From: DATMQA01 sp035566895
GTDB lineage: Bacteria > Verrucomicrobiota > Verrucomicrobiia > Limisphaerales > UBA8199
DNA length: 64,000 nucleotides
NCBI GenBank assembly: GCA_035566895.1
Contig: DATMQA010000227.1
Location: 1 to 64,000, forward strand
Reading direction: 5' to 3'
Shown here: positions 1 to 6,962 of the stretch, in pieces
How the letters are laid out: the number at the start of each line of letters is the position of its first letter
Numbering within the stretch: position 1 is the stretch's first letter
Made by a program: the position numbers and the translations under genes
The notes under the pieces: generated by a model
Database searches by the model: none
What the model was told of the DNA's origin: nothing
What the model saw: the letters and a program-made list of their open reading frames with translations, nothing else

Positions 1-170
1 TAATATCGAATGCTGCAAGTTCACGTTGAGTTCGTTCATTGCGCCCAAGAGCAGCACAGGCTGCCCCATACGCAATGCTCCCCTCAAAGTGGCTGGTTTT
101 CATTCGACCCGTTGTGGCTGGTTTTGACTGACCGCTGACACAAGTTATTTCGTTTGAATTACAGACCATC
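1..170. repeat. Non-coding edge with two direct repeats, possible IS21-type end remnant
   Basis: No coding frame is supported here. The 12-mer GTGGCTGGTTTT occurs at 89-100 and again at 114-125 in the same orientation, 25 bp apart. Spaced direct repeats of this kind are typical of the ends of IS21-family elements, downstream of istB. No istA or istB coding sequence is visible inside the window, so this is at most a relic or the end of an element lying to the left. Confidence 0.3.
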
Positions 171-509
171 GTGGAACAGGGAGTTGCATTGCTGAAAAAG
201 CTGCTGGAAGGACAGGGTAAGGAATTAAGCTTTGCCGTTGAACAATTTCCCGAGCATTTGAGATTCGGAGTTCCCACAATTTCAGCTCGGATATTGGCCG
301 AGAGCTTACGTCACCGTCGGGCGGCTATTGAGCTTAGCACGCATGAACTTATAGAACGCATTGCGGCTCCGGATAGGGAGCAAGTATTTGCAGTCGCGCA
401 AAATATTTTGCGAGTGGATCAGCCTCAGTACGAAGCCAGGCTTGGCCGCCTCATGCTTGAACACACGACGCGTGAAGTGGCGATAGCAAATAGGCGCCGG
501 AGGCGCTAA
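171..509 (+). CDS. Unrecognised 112-aa protein, GTG start
   Basis: The frame opens at GTG (171) and ends at 509. The product is charged and mainly helical by composition, with no membrane segment and an Arg-rich tail (residues 108-112). The segment around residues 34-60 (GVPTISARIL, HRRAAIEL) resembles the helical tail of some helicase-like proteins, but I cannot assign a family. It follows the repeat-bearing left edge and may be a small gene or the 3' remnant of a larger one broken by the mobile-element activity around it. Function unknown. Confidence 0.45.
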   Translation: MEQGVALLKKLLEGQGKELSFAVEQFPEHLRFGVPTISARILAESLRHRRAAIELSTHELIERIAAPDREQVFAVAQNILRVDQPQYEARLGRLMLEHTTREVAIANRRRRR

Positions 510-880
510 CGACCTGCTCATACTCTGCCGCCCGTATGTTCGTAGCTATAAAACTGATCGGGACGGCGTACGGGCGAATTCTCCTTTATAATAGGGTTTT
601 TGCTATTCTCTTTGTATCTGAATCGGTGATTCGGGCAATTCCGACCCGACTTTTCATGATAGAATATTGTGACGGAGTCAGTCCGGCTTCCCCGTTTTCT
701 GCGCACCGCCGAGATCTCGCGCATCGTGGCCATTACGGCCACAGTTTCTGAACGCCTCGGCGGTTTTTCGGTTCTGAACCGCGCTCAGACTGTTGGCTCA
801 ATCTTTGCCGCCCAAACGATGGCAAATGCAGTGTCCGAATGTTAAGTGTAAGTTTTCCGCCAACAGCAACGTCTGTAGTC
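510..880. other. 371-bp intergenic stretch between convergent genes
   Basis: This lies between the rightward gene ending at 509 and the 3' end of the leftward QueC-type operon at 881. No coding frame is convincing. It holds a TATAAT hexamer at 587-592 without a clear -35, and the nested hairpin listed separately at 705-768. Confidence 0.5.
705..768 (+). terminator. Nested hairpin with T-run, terminator or small structured RNA
   Basis: The outer arms ACCGCCGAG (705-713) and CTCGGCGGT (756-764) are perfectly complementary and are followed by a run of five T on the + strand. An inner stem GTGGCC/GGCCAC with loop ATTAC lies at 726-742. As a plain terminator for the gene ending at 509 it is distant (about 200 bp). 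The nested architecture would also fit the 3' end of a small RNA. On the minus strand there is no T-run, so it is not an obvious terminator for the operon ending at 881. Confidence 0.45.
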
Positions 881-1576
881 TCAGCGCCCCGAGCGTCCAG
901 AAACAATACAGCCACCGACCCCAGCCACATGCGGCGGCAACTTTAGAATCCGCCGAACGGAATGAATTTCATGCACACCCAAGCCGCAGCAGTTCAGGCC
1001 CAGCCCCTCCGCTACCAGATTAATGGTCGCGAGCAAAGCACCACTGTCCCTCCACACCAGGCTCTCGGGATTTTGGTACTTCGCGCCAGAACGCGCAAAG
1101 TCGGCGACGAACCAGAACACGGTCCCCTTCTGAACCTTCAAACAGAGATCAACTTCCGCCAGGCACTCGCGCAGAACTTCCGCACCACCAACCAAATGGA
1201 CGCCAAAGGCGTGATACTGCGCATTATAAATCAGGAGAGAGTTCTTCACAAAATGAGCGCCGACCAGCACAACCCAGATCGAGTGACACCCGCCCCCTGA
1301 TGGCGTTGGCCTGCTCTCCCAAACAATCTTTCCCTCCTGTCGCACGTACTCACGCACACGGAATGAATGCCACATAAGATCGCCGGCCTGCCCAAGATTC
1401 AGAGGCACTTTGAACACGCGCCTTGAGTGCCTCCCGTTAAGCACGCGATCAAGCCGCGGCAGAGTCCTGCACGACAGCTTCGGAATTTCAAGGAGTCCGT
1501 CTAGCCTGAAATCTAGCGACCCATAGAGACATGGTCTGGTCCTTGGCTTGGGCGCTTTGAGTCTAATAATCCCCAT
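881..1576 (-). CDS. SagB-like nitroreductase-family protein
   Basis: This is a 231-aa protein with nitroreductase/SagB-type features: an Arg-rich GRHSRRVF segment (48-55), a SRPTPSGGG motif (88-96) matching the 'RPxPSGG' FMN-site loop of SagB-like dehydrogenases, and a C-terminal helix with LLATINLVAEGLGLNCC (181-197) like the 'hLAQNLxLaAxALGLG' signature. Members bind FMN and carry out flavin-dependent redox reactions, in SagB the oxidation of azolines. It is the last gene of the six-gene leftward operon; its start overlaps the end of the QueC-like gene by 14 bp, suggesting translational coupling. The substrate is unknown; in this setting a modified base, nucleoside or peptide adduct is possible. 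Confidence 0.65.
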   Translation of the reverse strand: MGIIRLKAPKPRTRPCLYGSLDFRLDGLLEIPKLSCRTLPRLDRVLNGRHSRRVFKVPLNLGQAGDLMWHSFRVREYVRQEGKIVWESRPTPSGGGCHSIWVVLVGAHFVKNSLLIYNAQYHAFGVHLVGGAEVLRECLAEVDLCLKVQKGTVFWFVADFARSGAKYQNPESLVWRDSGALLATINLVAEGLGLNCCGLGVHEIHSVRRILKLPPHVAGVGGCIVSGRSGR

Positions 1577-2165
1577 AGCCTAGCTCTGTCATAGTCGCCG
1601 CATGTTTTGTGCATCCACGACACACCCCGCAAGCAAGCGCCGACACATGACAAGAGTGACTCCAGGCAAGGATTGCCAAAGGAACACTCGAAATTCGCAT
1701 AAGCTCGACTGCGCTGACATCTATTGCAGGAGCAGCCACTCGAATGCCACCCTCTTGCAAGCTCATCAACTTACTGATTTCCTTGATAAAATCGACGCGA
1801 CCGTCCGCATGTTGGCCATCAGTCCGAATGGTGCCAATCATCAATTCTGTTACCTTATCAGTAATTGCCTTCGCTCCCGCCAGGGTGATAATGAGTTGAT
1901 TGCGGAACGGCCACCACTCTGGAACAGGTGCCAGCGGAGAGGGCGCAGTGCCGACCAGGTCGCCCGTTCCCAATTTACGACAATCGGCGCGTAACACCCG
2001 ATGCGTGATGGCCAACTGCTCACAGACTGCCGCCGCTGCGCGAATCTCACCATCAGCCGCCAACTGCCCGTAATCAACCGTGTAGGCAAACGCCGGACGT
2101 TTCCAATACGCCAAGGCGACAGAATCCATGCCCCCGGAAAGCAAAAGACCGAGGCTCATGCGCAC
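1563..2165 (-). CDS. QueC-like PP-loop ATPase (7-cyano-7-deazaguanine synthase family)
   Basis: The 200-aa product has the PP-loop SGGMDS (10-15), the QueC-type VDYGQ segment near residue 30, WPFRNQ in the middle, and a C-terminal zinc site of four Cys (C172, C179, C182, C185). QueC converts 7-carboxy-7-deazaguanine to preQ0 with ATP. This copy is shorter than housekeeping QueC (usually about 220-240 aa), and no queD, queE or folE is nearby, so it is probably an accessory QueC-like enzyme as in type IV CBASS, Qat or deazaguanine DNA-modification systems. Its start overlaps the upstream kinase-transferase gene by 10 bp. Catalytic residues look intact. Confidence 0.85.
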   Translation of the reverse strand: MRMSLGLLLSGGMDSVALAYWKRPAFAYTVDYGQLAADGEIRAAAAVCEQLAITHRVLRADCRKLGTGDLVGTAPSPLAPVPEWWPFRNQLIITLAGAKAITDKVTELMIGTIRTDGQHADGRVDFIKEISKLMSLQEGGIRVAAPAIDVSAVELMRISSVPLAILAWSHSCHVSALACGVCRGCTKHAATMTELGYGDY

Positions 2166-3358
2166 GTGGCCGCCCAGACCGTCAAGTAAAGGGCGGTCGC
2201 GAAATCGCTCGTCATTTCGCTCTTTCCGCCGATAATCATTTTAAGATCCTCCTTCCGTTCCGCAGTCACAAAGGCAATTACCTTTTTCCCTAAACAGTGA
2301 GCATAACCAACCTCGTAAATAGTCCCGGAGTCCAGTCCATCCAAGCAGGCCAGTATTACGCCGCACTCCCGAAGCCCTTTCATGTCAGCTTCGTAAACAA
2401 CCTCTGGTCCGCCGCGTCCCACCATGTGCAGTGGCGAGAAGACGGACACACCAGCACCAACTAACGCCTGCATGAACTCCTCAATCAGCCAGCGCTGCGG
2501 CAGGTTGAAGAACGGGCCCGCCAGATAGACTTGCTTGTGCCGCCTCGCAGGAAGACGCCGCAAAGGACGGAGCCCACGCTTATCCACCTCACTCCGGCTC
2601 GGAAACACCAACGTTTCAACATAATGACTGGTGCCCCTGGAAGCTCGCTCTGCGGCCTGAACGGGTTGCAGCCCCAATTCCATCCAGCCGTGCGCAAATA
2701 ATGCTGTGAACACGTCACCGGAGCCAATCGGCCAAACTCGGGCCGTGCGATAAGCTGGAACTTTGGCGATGCCACGGCTTGTCGCGATAACGCACCCGTC
2801 TGTGCCGCATTTCACAACCGCGACCTCCGCGCCCTCTCTCAAAATCGATTTGCAAGCCCTTTCAGGCGTTTTCTCTCCAGTCAGTCGGCCCGCCTCTGTT
2901 TTGTTGGCAACGACCGCGAGGCGCTCCGCTGTTGAACCATTCTCGCCGAATGGCCTTGGATCGCTAGGCGCCTGCGGATCATAAGTGGCCATCCTAGCCG
3001 CAACCTTTGCGCTTCCTTCCACCATTCCGAATCGGAGCACCTTTGCTGCTCTGACGACGATTTCTCTCTGCTTCTGGCTGCAAGCACGAACGTAATTGTC
3101 AGGCTCAATCGCAGGCTTTGAAAGCGGATGCAAATAGCTGAATATCACTGTCTCGGCAACCTCCGTAGCCTCGATTGGAATCCCCCTCGATTTTGCTTCC
3201 AGCACCGGTTTGCGCGCGCTGCCGATGAACGTTGAAAAGCGAACGCGAGCTCGCAAGCTCGCAAGCGCGAGGCTGGCTCTCAAACCCGAACCGAAAAGCT
3301 CGTAGTAGTGCGGCTCACGGCACAACTCCAGATAGGATCCTCCAACGACATGAATCAT
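2156..3358 (-). CDS. PfkB-family kinase fused to nucleoside 2-deoxyribosyltransferase
   Basis: This is a 400-aa two-domain protein. Residues 1 to about 270 are a PfkB/ribokinase-like sugar or nucleoside kinase: an N-terminal GG, an early GSGLRASLALASL segment, and the anion-hole/catalytic motif GSGDVF (212-217, Asp215 as likely base). Residues about 276-400 are a nucleoside 2-deoxyribosyltransferase domain: VYLAGPFF (277-284), SPLHMVGRGG, and DSGTIYEVGYA with the likely catalytic Glu349. Such transferases cleave or exchange the base of deoxynucleosides. The fusion suggests sequential handling of a nucleoside, base removal or exchange plus phosphorylation. Its ATG overlaps the previous stop (ATGA at 3355-3358). 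No frameshift is evident. Confidence 0.85.
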   Translation of the reverse strand: MIHVVGGSYLELCREPHYYELFGSGLRASLALASLRARVRFSTFIGSARKPVLEAKSRGIPIEATEVAETVIFSYLHPLSKPAIEPDNYVRACSQKQREIVVRAAKVLRFGMVEGSAKVAARMATYDPQAPSDPRPFGENGSTAERLAVVANKTEAGRLTGEKTPERACKSILREGAEVAVVKCGTDGCVIATSRGIAKVPAYRTARVWPIGSGDVFTALFAHGWMELGLQPVQAAERASRGTSHYVETLVFPSRSEVDKRGLRPLRRLPARRHKQVYLAGPFFNLPQRWLIEEFMQALVGAGVSVFSPLHMVGRGGPEVVYEADMKGLRECGVILACLDGLDSGTIYEVGYAHCLGKKVIAFVTAERKEDLKMIIGGKSEMTSDFATALYLTVWAATCA

Positions 3359-3711
3359 GCTTTGGGCTGGATACGCACCCGCACCAGGCCACCGACTACT
3401 TTCTCCAGAATAACCGCCTCATATTTATATCCGCCCTCCATACAGTGAATTATCGTAATCAGGTCAGGAGGTGTCAGTGACCCGGCCGTTCTCCCAGACT
3501 GATCCTTTGCCACTATCGTTTTCATCCTCGTCACCGACTGCGAGACCTCAAACCCAACGCTGAGGACGCCACCCTCCTTCAGGTCTCTAACCACCTGCGG
3601 GACCGGTGAATTTAGAATTGTTTCAACCACGAGCGTGCCGCACTCATCCTGTGGAGTACCCCCTCCTGGAGTGCCAACGACTCGCGGTGAACTGTCGCCA
3701 TTTCCAGACAT
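3355..3711 (-). CDS. 118-aa conserved-context protein of unknown function
   Basis: I do not recognise this gene. The first about 25 residues are Gly/Pro/Ser-rich and probably disordered. Residues 25-118 alternate hydrophobic and polar residues in a beta-rich pattern (GTLVVETIL, GGVLSVGFEV, YKYEAVILEKV, GLVRVRI), vaguely like a small HIRAN-type beta barrel, but this is only a resemblance. No membrane segment is present. It sits in the middle of the operon, 65 bp after the Mrr-like gene and overlapping the kinase-transferase gene by 4 bp, so it is probably a structural or nucleic-acid-binding partner of the system. Confidence 0.6.
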   Translation of the reverse strand: MSGNGDSSPRVVGTPGGGTPQDECGTLVVETILNSPVPQVVRDLKEGGVLSVGFEVSQSVTRMKTIVAKDQSGRTAGSLTPPDLITIIHCMEGGYKYEAVILEKVVGGLVRVRIQPKA

Positions 3712-3776
3712 ATCATTTGGATTAGACTACACCGAGGTCAAAGCAGTCAAGCGGAAATTCCAGCTTTGCAAGCCGG

Positions 3777-4853
3777 TCATATCGCCTTTTCGGCCCGTAT
3801 GGCAGCTGCATATGTCTGCACTTTTGCCGCAACCTCCCCCTTTGTACTTTCCCACAACGACCTGGGTATTGTTGGTTTCGCAAGGTGAAGGTAAACTGTA
3901 TCACTGACTGCCTCCCTCAATTCACATAGCGCCTCAAAAGCACCGCTCCTAGGCGTTAACCACTTTACACCATCAAATGCTTCACCCAATTCCTTCATCG
4001 CGGCCAAAGCTGCAAGCCTGTTTTCTTCGAAGCCGCTTTCTGTCTCTCGCTTCTCAAATAACGCTTTCTCAGAAACTGCTACGATCTTTTCCACAGCAGC
4101 CAACAGCGTGCGATTCGCACATTCTCTATTTTCGTTCGCTCGCTCTTCCAAAGCAATTGTCTGCGCCTCGAGTTGCAGCACCTCTGCCTTCAGCGTTTTT
4201 GCGAATGACTTCGGGTCCTTGCATCGCGTCTGGCCGTCCGTTTTGCTACCCAGCAGCAGGATCGGATACCTTTGTACGGACGCCTTGCTGACGCAAAGCT
4301 GGAGCTCAAAGGCAACCCCCAAGGCGGAAACAAGCACATCCGGTTCCAAACCACTAAAGCGTCGCCATTTGCCGTTTCCATCGTACAGCAAGGCTCTCAA
4401 CCGATCATTCAAACGGTCCAACTCTTTGGCGGACATTGCGATACGGGATTCGCAAATCTCCTCAGACGCATTTGCCAACAGCGTTTCTAAGCTGCTCAGA
4501 ACAATGTTCGTATTCCTGGCTGCATTGATTGTTCCTGATTGGAAGCCTCTCTCGGAAAGCAAAAATGCTTTGTCCGCGCCAACATCTTGGGAGATCTGCA
4601 TGAGGGCCATGATTTTTTCCTTCGGAATCCCTGAGTTCCAAAACTTGCATTCTACCAACCATTTAACCTCAATGCCAAAATGGGAAAATGTCACCCAAAC
4701 ATCGACGGTGTGAGTCGCTCTTGCGCCAGACACCTTGTGGTTCACCCTTGCACCAAGCCCGAGGTTTCTAAAAAAACTAGCGGCTTCACTTTGGTAATCT
4801 TGCCAATTATCGGCCACGGAGGAAGAATGAAGCCAGGGAGGGACCTCATGCAA
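3777..4853 (-). CDS. Mrr-type restriction endonuclease-fold protein
   Basis: The 358-aa product begins with a restriction-endonuclease domain of the Mrr_cat type: WQDYQSEAASFF (17-28), then the PD-(D/E)XK core with Asp51 (VDVW) and Glu68-x-Lys70 (VECKFW), and the downstream GADKAFLLSERGFQ segment (92-105) typical of this family. The C-terminal two thirds are predominantly helical with a likely coiled coil (about 200-290) and no recognised domain. Mrr-family nucleases cleave modified DNA. The catalytic residues are present, so nuclease activity is expected. It lies 17 bp downstream of the glycosylase gene in the same operon. Confidence 0.8.
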   Translation of the reverse strand: MHEVPPWLHSSSVADNWQDYQSEAASFFRNLGLGARVNHKVSGARATHTVDVWVTFSHFGIEVKWLVECKFWNSGIPKEKIMALMQISQDVGADKAFLLSERGFQSGTINAARNTNIVLSSLETLLANASEEICESRIAMSAKELDRLNDRLRALLYDGNGKWRRFSGLEPDVLVSALGVAFELQLCVSKASVQRYPILLLGSKTDGQTRCKDPKSFAKTLKAEVLQLEAQTIALEERANENRECANRTLLAAVEKIVAVSEKALFEKRETESGFEENRLAALAAMKELGEAFDGVKWLTPRSGAFEALCELREAVSDTVYLHLAKPTIPRSLWESTKGEVAAKVQTYAAAIRAEKAI

Positions 4854-4870
4854 GTTCCTTCAGGCAGGTA

Positions 4871-5683
4871 CTAACCGATATTCTCGTCCAACTCCATTCC
4901 AGCAACTGCGTCGAGAGCCAGACGGTTCAACTGCCTCATATAGCACCAGACCATGTTGTCAAACCTCGAAAGTCGCATACCCACGATTCTTGCAAAACTC
5001 ACCAACCGCTCCTCCATGCGGAAATAGTCTCTTTGCACCGATTGCCTTGGCGAGAACAGGCCCATCAGCACTCCAGCCCGAATCAAATGAATGTCCAAAA
5101 TGGCAACCTCATCTGAGTGAACGGCGTTGCGGGCGATCCATGACGCCGTTTTCGGGCCGATCCCATAGAAGGTGAGCAACCAATCGCGCAACCCCCTGCC
5201 CGACTTCGTCGGGGCGGCCTCAACATTCAATCGCTGCATAGCCAAGGAAACAAACCGCGCCTTGGTGCGCGGAAACCGGTATTTCACACGCCGCTCGGAA
5301 ACCGCAAGCGGCTCCGCTAATGCCGATTCAATCACGCCTTGCGCGCATCTTCCATCCAGCAATCCCCTTTCCCGAAGCCGCCGAAACGCTGCCAAACCAA
5401 CTTCCGCCGGCATCCCATGGCCGCCCAACAAGCAGGCCGCGACCTCCTCTCGTAGCGACCCACCGATGGCGTAGTTCGCTAGCGCACTCCTCCCGCCGTC
5501 AATCCACTCGCGGGATATCCAAAACGCCGGCGTAAAGAATTCCTCGAACCTTCCCCAACGAACGCCGGGGAGGATCTCAACTTGCGGGGCCGGCAAATGA
5601 AGCTGCTCAACACTGCTCCCCCGGCACTTCGTAACGGTTTGATGTTCGATTGACGCCACAGCTCGTTTGATATAATTATGCAT
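4871..5683 (-). CDS. OGG-type HhH-GPD DNA glycosylase/AP lyase
   Basis: The ATG at 5683 gives about 270 aa; the open frame extends to 5788 but would then run over the divergent regulator. A GTG at 5659 is another possible start. The helix-hairpin-helix LTFYGIGPKTASWI is followed by AILDIHLIRAG. In the 5683 numbering the candidate Schiff-base Lys is K178 and the catalytic Asp is D197, 19 residues apart, the same spacing as K249/D268 of human OGG1. This predicts a bifunctional base-excising glycosylase/lyase. It is the promoter-proximal gene of the operon. OGG-like proteins of this kind are accessory genes of type IV CBASS; a housekeeping repair role is less likely given its neighbours. Confidence 0.8.
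   Translation of the reverse strand: MHNYIKRAVASIEHQTVTKCRGSSVEQLHLPAPQVEILPGVRWGRFEEFFTPAFWISREWIDGGRSALANYAIGGSLREEVAACLLGGHGMPAEVGLAAFRRLRERGLLDGRCAQGVIESALAEPLAVSERRVKYRFPRTKARFVSLAMQRLNVEAAPTKSGRGLRDWLLTFYGIGPKTASWIARNAVHSDEVAILDIHLIRAGVLMGLFSPRQSVQRDYFRMEERLVSFARIVGMRLSRFDNMVWCYMRQLNRLALDAVAGMELDENIG
5650..5676 (+). promoter_or_regulatory. Predicted sigma-70 promoter giving a near-leaderless XRE transcript
   Basis: TTGACG (5650-5655) and a perfect TATAAT (5671-5676) are separated by 15 bp, slightly short. Transcription would begin about 7-9 bp after the -10, that is at the ATG of the XRE gene (5685). The message is therefore predicted to be leaderless or almost so. The region also overlaps the start of the divergent glycosylase gene, so binding here could control both directions. 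Confidence 0.5.
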
Positions 5684-5689
5684 TATGCG
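5676..5689. promoter_or_regulatory. Candidate operator, copy 1 of a 14-bp repeat
   Basis: TTATGCATTATGCG spans the predicted start of transcription and the XRE start codon. The identical 14-mer occurs again at 5852-5865 inside the XRE gene. The core ATGCAT is palindromic. The position fits an autoregulatory operator for the XRE protein that would also cover the divergent operon start. Confidence 0.4.
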
Positions 5690-6032
5690 TACATTCTTGC
5701 GCATAGACAACACAAAAACGGCACTCCTTTTGAACCAAGCCCGTAAGTCTCGCGGCTTGAACCAGTCGCAATTAGCCCATAAAATCAAGCTAAATCAAGC
5801 TCAAGTCTGCCGCATCCTCTCCGGCAAGTTTCAACGTCCTTCAAAAGGCCTTTATGCATTATGCGCGTATTTGAATGTAAAGCCGGTTACGAGAAAACAC
5901 ATCCGGTCCCTATCTCATTACCCGGAACTCGCCACATGTCTTTCCGACGTCCTAGACGGCAGCCGCAAACGCGAGCGGGCGCTGGTCCGCCTTGTACAGT
6001 CAGCACGCACGTTCGCATTAACTCGTTTGTGA
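5685..6032 (+). CDS. XRE/Cro-type helix-turn-helix regulator
   Basis: The 115-aa protein has a lambda-repressor-like HTH at about residues 12-65 (ARKSRGLNQSQLAHKI, NQAQVCRILSGK, then the LYALCAYLNV helix). The C-terminal 45 residues are Arg-rich and helical, without an obvious sensor domain. It starts 2 bp from the divergent glycosylase operon and so is its most likely repressor and timer. A perfect -10 lies just upstream of its ATG with no room for a ribosome-binding site. No typical toxin partner is seen. Confidence 0.8.
   Translation: MRTFLRIDNTKTALLLNQARKSRGLNQSQLAHKIKLNQAQVCRILSGKFQRPSKGLYALCAYLNVKPVTRKHIRSLSHYPELATCLSDVLDGSRKRERALVRLVQSARTFALTRL
5852..5865. promoter_or_regulatory. Candidate operator, copy 2 of the 14-bp repeat
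   Basis: This is an exact second copy of TTATGCATTATGCG, 176 bp from copy 1, within the coding sequence of the XRE gene. It could be a downstream operator allowing looping, or a coincidence within codons. Confidence 0.3.
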
Positions 6033-6232
6033 AAATAGCCTTTACGAAACCCTCCAAAACGGAACCAGCTTCCGCAGTTTGCTGACGCCGCGCTCTCTGG
6101 CAAGTAAGCTCGTGCGGCTACCCTTCCTCTCTCTGATGCCTTGATCCATTTTGCGACAGAACGCACACACTTGCTCCAGAGCGCAAAACCCAACGACTTC
6201 TCGACCGGCCCGGTCAGTGATATGGTGGACGA
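6033..6232. other. 200-bp gap before broken element genes
   Basis: No intact gene. A leftward frame shows VHHITD and a few Cys residues that recall HNH nucleases, but it continues across the opposite, better supported coding strand, so I do not annotate it. The region probably contains decayed upstream sequence of the replication-relaxation gene that follows. Confidence 0.4.
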
Positions 6233-6742
6233 ATGCAGGCTTCCCGCCATCTGGTCTATGGCATCGGGAACAAAGGAGCGGCGCTTTTGAGGCGCGAACT
6301 TGGGCTTGCGCTCCATGCATCCCGGTGGGGGGAGAAGAACCGTTCTGTTGGCCGCATATTTCTTGATGATGCACTTCTGGTTTCAGACGTGATGGTCGCA
6401 ACTGAACTCGCCTGCCGTGAGAGGGGTCATATTCGCCTCCTGATGGATGATGAGTTCCCCCTTCCCGGCCAGGGTGTCGGCCAGCTCCAACCCTTCCGGT
6501 GGAGAGTGAACGTAAGCAGTCGTTTAAAACTTGGCGTCATCCCTGACCGTGTGTTCGCGCTCCAATATGCAGACCAGGCCGGAAACCCCAATCGTGTCTT
6601 TTTCTTCCTTGAAGCCGATAGGGGGACGATGCCGGTCCGGCGCCGAAATCTTGCCCAGACCTCCTTTTACCGCAAGCTCCTCGCCTACTCAGCCGGACCA
6701 TCTGACGCCCGAGCAGATCCAACAGTTGTCCGGAGGTGGCCA
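6233..6742 (+). pseudogene. Replication-relaxation family protein, broken
   Basis: The frame encodes a segment typical of replication-relaxation proteins of mobile elements: LVYGIGNKGAALL, a FLDDALLVSDVMVATELACR stretch, FRWRV, GVIPDRVFALQ, FFFLEADRGTMPV, FYRKLLAY. The N-terminal winged-helix part is missing, and the homology stops at about 6690, where the usual continuation is replaced and the frame runs into the DUF6166 gene. An internal deletion of the element therefore appears to have joined the two genes. Product unlikely to function. Confidence 0.6.
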
Positions 6743-6934
6743 ATGAAGCGCTACATTGGCAGACGCGAAGGCCACATGACCGAGGTTACGGTCGATGGTC
6801 GCGCCCTCGATCCCCGGCTCGACCTGTGGAATCATAGTCCCACCGGTTTCGAATGGGGTTACGGCGGCAGCGGCCCGGCGCAACTCGGGCTCGCGCTGCT
6901 TGCCGACTACCTCGGGGATGACGACCGGGCAGCC
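6743..6934 (+). pseudogene. DUF6166 protein, 3'-truncated
   Basis: From ATG 6743 the frame reads MKRYIGRREG, VDGRALDPRLDLWNHSPTG and FEWGYGGSGPAQLGLALLA, a good match to the small DUF6166 proteins carried by integrative elements. Similarity ends at about residue 64 (DDDRAA), before the usual C-terminal 'LYQxFK' tail. The open frame then continues to 7234 as antisense of the methyltransferase gene, which is not meaningful. The break marks a cargo boundary. Confidence 0.6.
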
Positions 6935-6962
6935 ACTCGCGCAACTCCGCCTTTCTTGTTGC

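Noticed and set aside
6042..6401. Leftward frame with VHHIT and paired Cys resembling an HNH nuclease
   Set aside because: It overlaps the well-supported replication-relaxation sequence on the other strand and lacks the full HNH spacing, so it is most likely a shadow frame.
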